Assembly (NCBI GenBank): GCA_009781175.1
Contig: WQYQ01000026.1
Coordinates: forward strand, 1 to 36,054
Direction of reading: 5' to 3'
Source of the DNA: Betaproteobacteria bacterium
GTDB taxonomy: Bacteria > Pseudomonadota > Gammaproteobacteria > Burkholderiales > Rhodocyclaceae
DNA length: 36,054 nt
Shown: positions 32,410-36,054 of the stretch, piece by piece
How positions within the stretch are numbered: position 1 is the stretch's first letter
Layout of the letters: every line of letters begins with the position of its first letter
Translations under genes and position numbers: made by a program
Notes under the pieces: generated by a model
Database searches by the model: none
Told to the model about the DNA's origin: nothing
What the model saw: the letters and a program-made list of their open reading frames with translations, nothing else

Positions 32410-33177
32410 TCAGCCGGCCATGGTCAGACCGCCGGAAACACTGATGACCTGGCCGGTGATAAACGCGGCATCATCGCTCGCCAGGAACACCACGATGCCC
32501 TCCAAGTCGTCCGCTTGGCCCAGGCGGCCAAAGGGAATCGCTTTGGTCAAGGCGCTCCTGAGCTTATCGCCCTGCTCGCCTTCGCCGGCGAAGTCGCGGA
32601 ACAGCGCAGTGTCGGTCGGTCCCGGACAGACCACATTGACGCTGATCTGCTTGCGCGCCAGTTCACGCGCCATCGTCTTCGAGAAAGCCACCAGCCCTCC
32701 CTTGCAGAAGGCATACACAGCCTCGCCGGACGAGCCGACACGGGCAGCGTCGGAAGCGACGTTTATGACGCGGCCGGCGCCACGCGCCACCATACCGGGC
32801 AACACCGCGTGATGCATATAGAGCGCGCCATAAAGGTTGACCGCGACGATCTTGTCCCACAACGCCTTGTCAGTTTTCAGGAAGGGCGCCGCCTTGTCCC
32901 AACCGGCGTTGTTGACCAGCACATCGGCCGGACCAAGCTCTTTCTCCGCGGCGGCCACGGCAGCGATGACCGAATCCTGGCTGGTCAGGTCCACCGCATA
33001 GGCGGCGGCCCGGCCCCCGGCTGCGCGGATTTGCACCGCGACGGCTTCGGCCACCTCCTGGTTGATGTCGAACACGGCAACGGCTGCGCCTTCCGCGCCA
33101 AAACGGTGGCAGACTGCCGCGCCAATGCCGCCGGCGCCGCCGGTAACGATCGCTACCTTGCCTTTGAGACCCTTCAT
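32410..33177 (-). CDS. badH: 2-hydroxycyclohexanecarboxyl-CoA dehydrogenase BadH (SDR)
   Basis: This 255-residue short-chain dehydrogenase has the NAD-binding TGGAGGIG (residues 12-19), NNAG near residue 89, the catalytic serine in NVASDAARVGSSGEAVYAFCKGG with the Y-x(3)-K pair (YAFCK), and the terminal ITGQVISVSGGLTMAG. The SSGEAVYA...KGGLVAFSKT context and PGPTDTAL are typical of BadH and support oxidation of 2-hydroxy- to 2-ketocyclohexanecarboxyl-CoA. AAGGAGC lies 7 bases before the ATG. It is the first gene of the operon, divergent from a damaged MarR-type gene. Confidence 0.9.
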   Translation of the reverse strand: MKGLKGKVAIVTGGAGGIGAAVCHRFGAEGAAVAVFDINQEVAEAVAVQIRAAGGRAAAYAVDLTSQDSVIAAVAAAEKELGPADVLVNNAGWDKAAPFLKTDKALWDKIVAVNLYGALYMHHAVLPGMVARGAGRVINVASDAARVGSSGEAVYAFCKGGLVAFSKTMARELARKQISVNVVCPGPTDTALFRDFAGEGEQGDKLRSALTKAIPFGRLGQADDLEGIVVFLASDDAAFITGQVISVSGGLTMAG

Positions 33178-33244
33178 TCGCTTGCTCCTTGGTGATGTTG
33201 CCGAGGGCTTCCAGCCTTGTATTCAAACCACGCTTTGCGATTCA

Positions 33245-33880
33245 ATGATGCCTGACTTTTTGAGCCGCAGCGCCGCCATGACCGACCTCACCCTCGAAAA
33301 AACCCAGGCCGCCGCCGCATTCGCGAACCGGCTGTTCTTCCGTTTTTTCCAGGCGGTCAACATGCTGCACACCAAGGGCACGCAAGCCCTCGAATCGCTC
33401 GGCGTGACCACCCAGCAATGGTCGGTGCTCGGTGCGCTGTCGCGCCCGCACGCGGAGTCCGGGATGAGCGTCGGCGACCTCTCGCGCTATCTGCTCGGCC
33501 GCCCCAAACGCGACGAGCGGATCGAACGCGCGACCGACGCTGAAGATCGCCGCTCGCGCAAGGTCGAAGTGCCCGAACAGATGCCCCATCTAGCGAGCGG
33601 CAAACTCCAGAAATTCAAGCGGAGGGAAATGGCAGAAGCCCTTCGGCAATACCCAGCGGAGCGGGCAGTAGGCTGTGGAGCCACGGCTTCCTCATTGCGA
33701 GAAACCCTTATTTGCTCCAAGCGTCCAGATGCGGATAACACCCTGACGTGTGGGGCGCTGGCGAAAACAACGGCAGTATCGTTATCACCGGCGCCCCAGA
33801 GTCCTTCGTTCAATACACCATCGGGCGAGACTTACGAATTCGAATTCGGATTCAGCTTCGCAGCCAGAAAATCATCGTAG
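33245..33880 (+). pseudogene. Degenerate MarR-family regulator (BadR-like) with damaged DNA-binding helix
   Basis: From about 33278 the frame reads like the MarR regulators found beside badHI-type operons: FFRFFQAVNMLHTKGTQALE, LGVTTQQWSVLGALSRP, GMSVGDLSRYL. Then roughly nine or ten residues (the SRQNLTGVL-type recognition helix) are missing in frame, and the text resumes at GRPKRDERIERATDAEDRRSRKV. After about residue 110 the similarity fades and the frame runs on to 33880, overlapping the opposite DUF5610 gene. DNA binding should be lost or changed. Starts at 33245 or 33278 are possible; neither has a clear ribosome site. It was presumably the local regulator of the divergent badH operon. 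Confidence 0.65.
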
Positions 33881-34383
33881 CCCTTCTGCACCAGATCATA
33901 GGTGCGCTGGATACCATCCGCGACATCGCCTTGCAGAACATTCAGCCCCTTCAGAATGTCCTTGGCTTCGTTGAAGCCTTTTTCGAAGCCACCGCGAATC
34001 AAGGCAACGAAATCGGTTGCCAACTGATCGCGGTCTTTCCCTGGGTTCTGGGCGGCATAAGCCTCGAAAAACGCGGTCGAACCCGAAAGGATGCGGTCTG
34101 CCGTCGCTTCCGGAGAAGTGTCCAAGCCCGAGGAGACCGTGTTCTGGATCGCGTTCGGCCCCAATTCAGGCGTCAACGCTTCGTTGATCCGATCAATCGC
34201 CGAGCGGTACACCAAAGCCAGTGATTGCTCGCCCGCCTTGATCGAAACATTGGCGGAAGCTTGCAGAATCTGCGCGCTGACGGATTTCCGCACCGCGTCG
34301 CTAATGCCCGCTGCCGTGGTCGGCATGGAAGAAACAGCGTTTGCCGCAGGCGATGACAAACTTGTGCTTGAAGATACCAGCAT
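33832..34383 (-). CDS. DUF5610 domain protein
   Basis: This 183-residue protein resembles the DUF5610 family: SPEATADRILSGSTAFFEAYAAQNPGK near residue 95, then FVALIRGGFEKGFNEAKDILKGLNVLQGDVADGIQRTYDLVQKGYDDFL (read in parts), a helical segment rich in G..KGF and D. The N-terminus is Ser/Thr/Ala-rich and lacks a signal peptide. Its function is unknown. ATG 34383 has GGGAGG 6 bases upstream, which decides the start. It overlaps the tail of the degenerate MarR frame and has no co-directional neighbour. Confidence 0.75.
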   Translation of the reverse strand: MLVSSSTSLSSPAANAVSSMPTTAAGISDAVRKSVSAQILQASANVSIKAGEQSLALVYRSAIDRINEALTPELGPNAIQNTVSSGLDTSPEATADRILSGSTAFFEAYAAQNPGKDRDQLATDFVALIRGGFEKGFNEAKDILKGLNVLQGDVADGIQRTYDLVQKGYDDFLAAKLNPNSNS

Positions 34384-34924
34384 GATGCGCCTCCCAGAGT
34401 GAAGCAAAATGACAAAGCGCCTTAGCTACTAGTCATATCGGCCCCAGGAAGAAAAACTTTAATGTAAATGTCTTAGGCGGCCATCCGGCTTGGATAGTCG
34501 ACCAAAAGCCATGCACAGAAGAGTGCGCCCAGACCCAGTTTTAGCCGTGGAACGTTTTTTGAAAAATTAAGGATTTACGCAAGCTATGCGCTTATCGAAC
34601 ACTGCAACCCCTGCGAAAAACCGCAGATTGATGCAGTGGAGCGGGAGACGAGAACATCACCCACTTCCTAAGCTACTAATTTACAAAGGCCTTTTAGGCT
34701 TCAGCTTTGCGAAAAAGCCTTCGTTTTGGACTCAAAACCGAGTGCTGGCCTACGCGCACCACTCGGACAAGTCCAGCCAGAGCCACTGACAACCGCCTGC
34801 CGAATCAAACTATATATTATATAGGATCATTGTCTCTTGGCACAAGGCTTATCGCACGAAAGCCTCCGTACTAAACAGTCCAGTCAAATACCACCAGCAA
34901 AGCCAGTGTATTTGACTTAAAACT
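34384..34924. other. AT-rich intergenic stretch before the IS element
   Basis: 541 bases without a convincing gene. An open frame at 34586-34789 has no ribosome site and no recognisable content. A 10-bp-armed inverted repeat lies at 34882-34917 just before the IS end. The promoter of the DUF5610 gene must be at the left side. Nothing resembling a tRNA was found. Confidence 0.5.
34882..34917. repeat. 10-bp-armed inverted repeat beside the IS left end
   Basis: AGTCAAATAC at 34882-34891 and GTATTTGACT at 34908-34917 are perfect reverse complements around 16 bases. It ends 7 bases before the probable IS end. It could be a terminator-like hairpin or part of the insertion target. Confidence 0.6.
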
Positions 34925-35020
34925 TGAGGTGCCCCCCGTAATCAGAGCCAGCAGCAATTTAGTAAAGTCCGTTTTCGAGAAGGAGAATGGACGTTTTCAG
35001 AAGAGCAGATCATCGGTTTT

Positions 35021-35245
35021 TTGCAGCAGGCCGAGGCCGGCGTGGCGATCAAGGAACAGTGCCGGCAACACGGTTTCAGTGACGCCTCGTTTTACAACTG
35101 GCGGGCAAAATTTGGCGGGATGTCAGTTCCAGACGCGAAGCGCCTGAAGGAGTTGGAGGCGGAGAATGCAAAGCTCAAGCACCTGCTGGCGGACTCGATC
35201 CTCGATGCCGAAGCGCTCAAGGCTGCATTAGGCCGAAAACGGTAA
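35021..35245 (+). CDS. IS3-family transposase OrfA (N-terminus out of frame)
   Basis: The body encodes a helix-turn-helix (EQCRQHGFSDASFYNWRAKFGG) and a leucine-zipper coiled coil (LKELEAENAKLKHLLAD...LKAAL), the usual 85-90-residue OrfA. The same frame remains open upstream and reads TFSEEQIIGFLQQ from 34991, clearly OrfA, but has no start codon in a sensible place. The frame from 34929 ends ...FEKENGRF right before it, so a single lost T in the T-run at 34994-34997 probably broke the start. TTG 35021 is only the first formal start. OrfA is therefore probably inactive. Confidence 0.7.
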   Translation: MQQAEAGVAIKEQCRQHGFSDASFYNWRAKFGGMSVPDAKRLKELEAENAKLKHLLADSILDAEALKAALGRKR

Positions 35246-35271
35246 GCCCCCAGTTAAAGCGTGAGGCCGTC

Positions 35272-35934
35272 ATGGTGATGAGGGAAGCGACAGCGATTTC
35301 CGAACGCCGTGCCTGCCAGCTGGTGGGTTTGTCACGCACGGTCCTGCACTACGAGTCGAAGGCGCAGCCGGAGAACGAGCGGTTGAAAACACGACTGATC
35401 GAACTGTCCGGTGAGCGTCGCCGGTTCGGTTATCGCCGATTGCACGCACTGGTGCGGCGAGAAGGCATTCGGGTCAATCACAAGCGGATTTATCGGCTCT
35501 ACAGCGATGCCGGGCTGTCGGTTCGTTGCAGGAAACGGCGGCACGGTGTTGCGGTGGAGCGCCAGGCATTGGAACGCCCTGGCGGGCCGAACCAAGTCTG
35601 GTCCATGGACTTTGTCAGTGATGCTCTGGCCAACGCTCGCCGGATCAAGGTGCTGACTATCGTCGATGACTTCAGCAAGGAGGCTATCGATCTTGCGGTC
35701 GACTTCGGCATTTCAGGGCAATACGTGACGCGTGTTCTCGATCAGGCAGCTCGTTTCCGGGGCTATCCCAAGGCCATTCGAACCGACCAGGGGCCGGAAT
35801 TCACTGGCAAGGCATTGGATCAATGGGCTTGCCAACACGGCGTTCAGCTCAAGCTGATCCAAGCTGGAAAACCTACGCAGAACGCATTCATCGAGAGCTT
35901 CAATGGGCGCTTCCGGGATGAGTGCCTGAATTGG
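35272..35934 (+). pseudogene. IS3-family transposase OrfB, interrupted by a group II intron
   Basis: The 221 residues here contain an N-terminal HTH_21-like region (ERRACQLVGLSRTVLHY; RRFGYRRLHALVRREG) and the rve integrase core with the DDE triad: D113 (WSMDF), D172 (RTDQGPEF) and E208 (NAFIESFNGRFRDECLN), spaced D-35-E. OrfB normally continues for about 55 more residues after RDECLN. Here the frame runs on to a stop at 36036, but that part is the antisense strand of a group II intron. If the intron splices only from the opposite strand, this mRNA cannot be restored. Confidence 0.85.
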
Positions 35935-36054
35935 TCGAGTAGCCCAAGGGAATCTCACCCTCAGGCCCTCACGCAACCGGACATGAACCTCTCGATTCAT
36001 CCGGCTCCTATCATCCAGCCAATCCAGCATGAGTAATTGCCCAGTGGGCGAACA
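35934..36054 (-). mobile_element. 3' end of a group II intron (domains V and VI), antisense to the IS
   Basis: On the minus strand, 36007-35974 folds as domain V: AGCCGG with CCGGTT as the lower stem (starting with the catalytic AGC), a two-base GT bulge, a 7-bp upper stem and a GAGA tetraloop, 34 bases in all. Domain VI follows at about 35973-35934, with a bulged A seven bases from the end (CTACTCGAC) and the expected AC 3' terminus. The intron continues beyond the window end. The 3' exon is the reverse strand of orfB. Confidence 0.88.
36011..36054 (-). CDS. ltrA: C-terminal end of group II intron reverse transcriptase/maturase (partial)
   Basis: On the minus strand the window edge reads FAHWAITHAGLAG then a TGA stop at 36013-36011, three bases before domain V. 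Group II intron proteins often end with an FAHW-type motif just upstream of domain V. Only about 14 codons are present, so the protein type cannot be judged further. Confidence 0.65.
   Translation of the reverse strand, partial: FAHWAITHAGLAG

Larger units (their letters stand above)
34925..35934 (+). mobile_element. IS3-family insertion sequence, interrupted
   Basis: The probable left end reads TGAGGTGCCCCCCG, like the TGA..TGCCCCC ends of the IS3 family. It is followed by an orfA (helix-turn-helix plus leucine zipper) and an orfB with the DDE integrase core, of IS407-group appearance. The element is cut at 35934 by the 3' end of an antisense group II intron; its right end is outside the window. 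Confidence 0.85.

Noticed and set aside
34586..34789. 67-codon open frame before the IS element
   Set aside because: No ribosome site and no known motif; composition looks like non-coding DNA.
34408..34924. Possible tRNA or integration site before the IS
   Set aside because: No cloverleaf, T-loop or anticodon arm could be assembled from the sequence by eye.
35935..36036. C-terminal continuation of OrfB to the stop at 36036
   Set aside because: This part is the complement of group II intron domains VI and V and the maturase end, not transposase.

Overview
The window looks like chromosomal DNA of a betaproteobacterium, probably of the Rhodocyclales/Sterolibacterium type. This is inferred from the high GC with codon use to match, the minCDE genes, a branched-chain amino acid type ABC operon, a betaproteobacterial class III basic amino acid decarboxylase, and a BadH/BadI/GcdH-like acyl-CoA operon. 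No rRNA, tRNA or CRISPR array was seen.

Layout. (1) 138-1115: a fluoride riboswitch, the fluoride channel gene crcB and a DUF190 gene, with a 25-bp-armed inverted repeat between the two genes. (2) 1129-5370: an accessory stretch, partly AT-richer, holding a DUF4124 protein, a zinc-dependent phospholipase C-like protein and a lipoprotein bracketed by ~77-bp direct repeats, a small membrane protein, a frameshifted metallo-beta-lactamase-fold gene, and a GIY-YIG nuclease gene set between perfect 38-bp inverted repeats. A second repeat family (about 25-38 bp) is scattered through it. (3) 5430-9921: livKHMGF on the minus strand, with a terminator/attenuator after livK and an IS200/IS605-like end hairpin upstream. 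(4) 10328-15136: a basic amino acid decarboxylase, an OmpA-like lipoprotein and phosphomannomutase/phosphoglucomutase, followed by a mini copy of the 38-bp inverted repeat without a nuclease gene. (5) 15137-20681: TonB-dependent receptor, exbB, exbD, tonB and a secreted metallophosphatase, all on the minus strand. (6) 20914-29135: housekeeping and stress genes (cnoX, a secreted nuclease-fold protein, tex, csp, an ArsC/Spx-like reductase, hslO, minCDE, DUF1178). (7) 29141-33177: a minus-strand operon badH, badI, acyl-CoA dehydrogenase and glutaryl-CoA dehydrogenase, beside a damaged divergent MarR-type regulator. (8) 33832-36054: a DUF5610 gene, then an IS3-family element whose transposase is interrupted by the 3' end of an antisense group II intron that runs off the window.

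How the genes work together. crcB answers fluoride through its riboswitch. LivKHMGF imports amino acids or related small acids. The receptor/ExbBD/TonB/phosphatase set looks like a self-contained outer-membrane uptake unit for an unknown, perhaps phosphorylated, ligand. BadH and BadI oxidise and open the ring of 2-hydroxycyclohexanecarboxyl-CoA to pimeloyl-CoA, and glutaryl-CoA dehydrogenase takes the product further towards crotonyl-CoA. The most unusual points are the GIY-YIG gene inside perfect inverted repeats with a gene-less mini copy 10 kb away, an Hsp33 that has lost all four zinc/redox cysteines, a MarR regulator lacking part of its DNA-recognition helix, and a group II intron inside an IS transposase.
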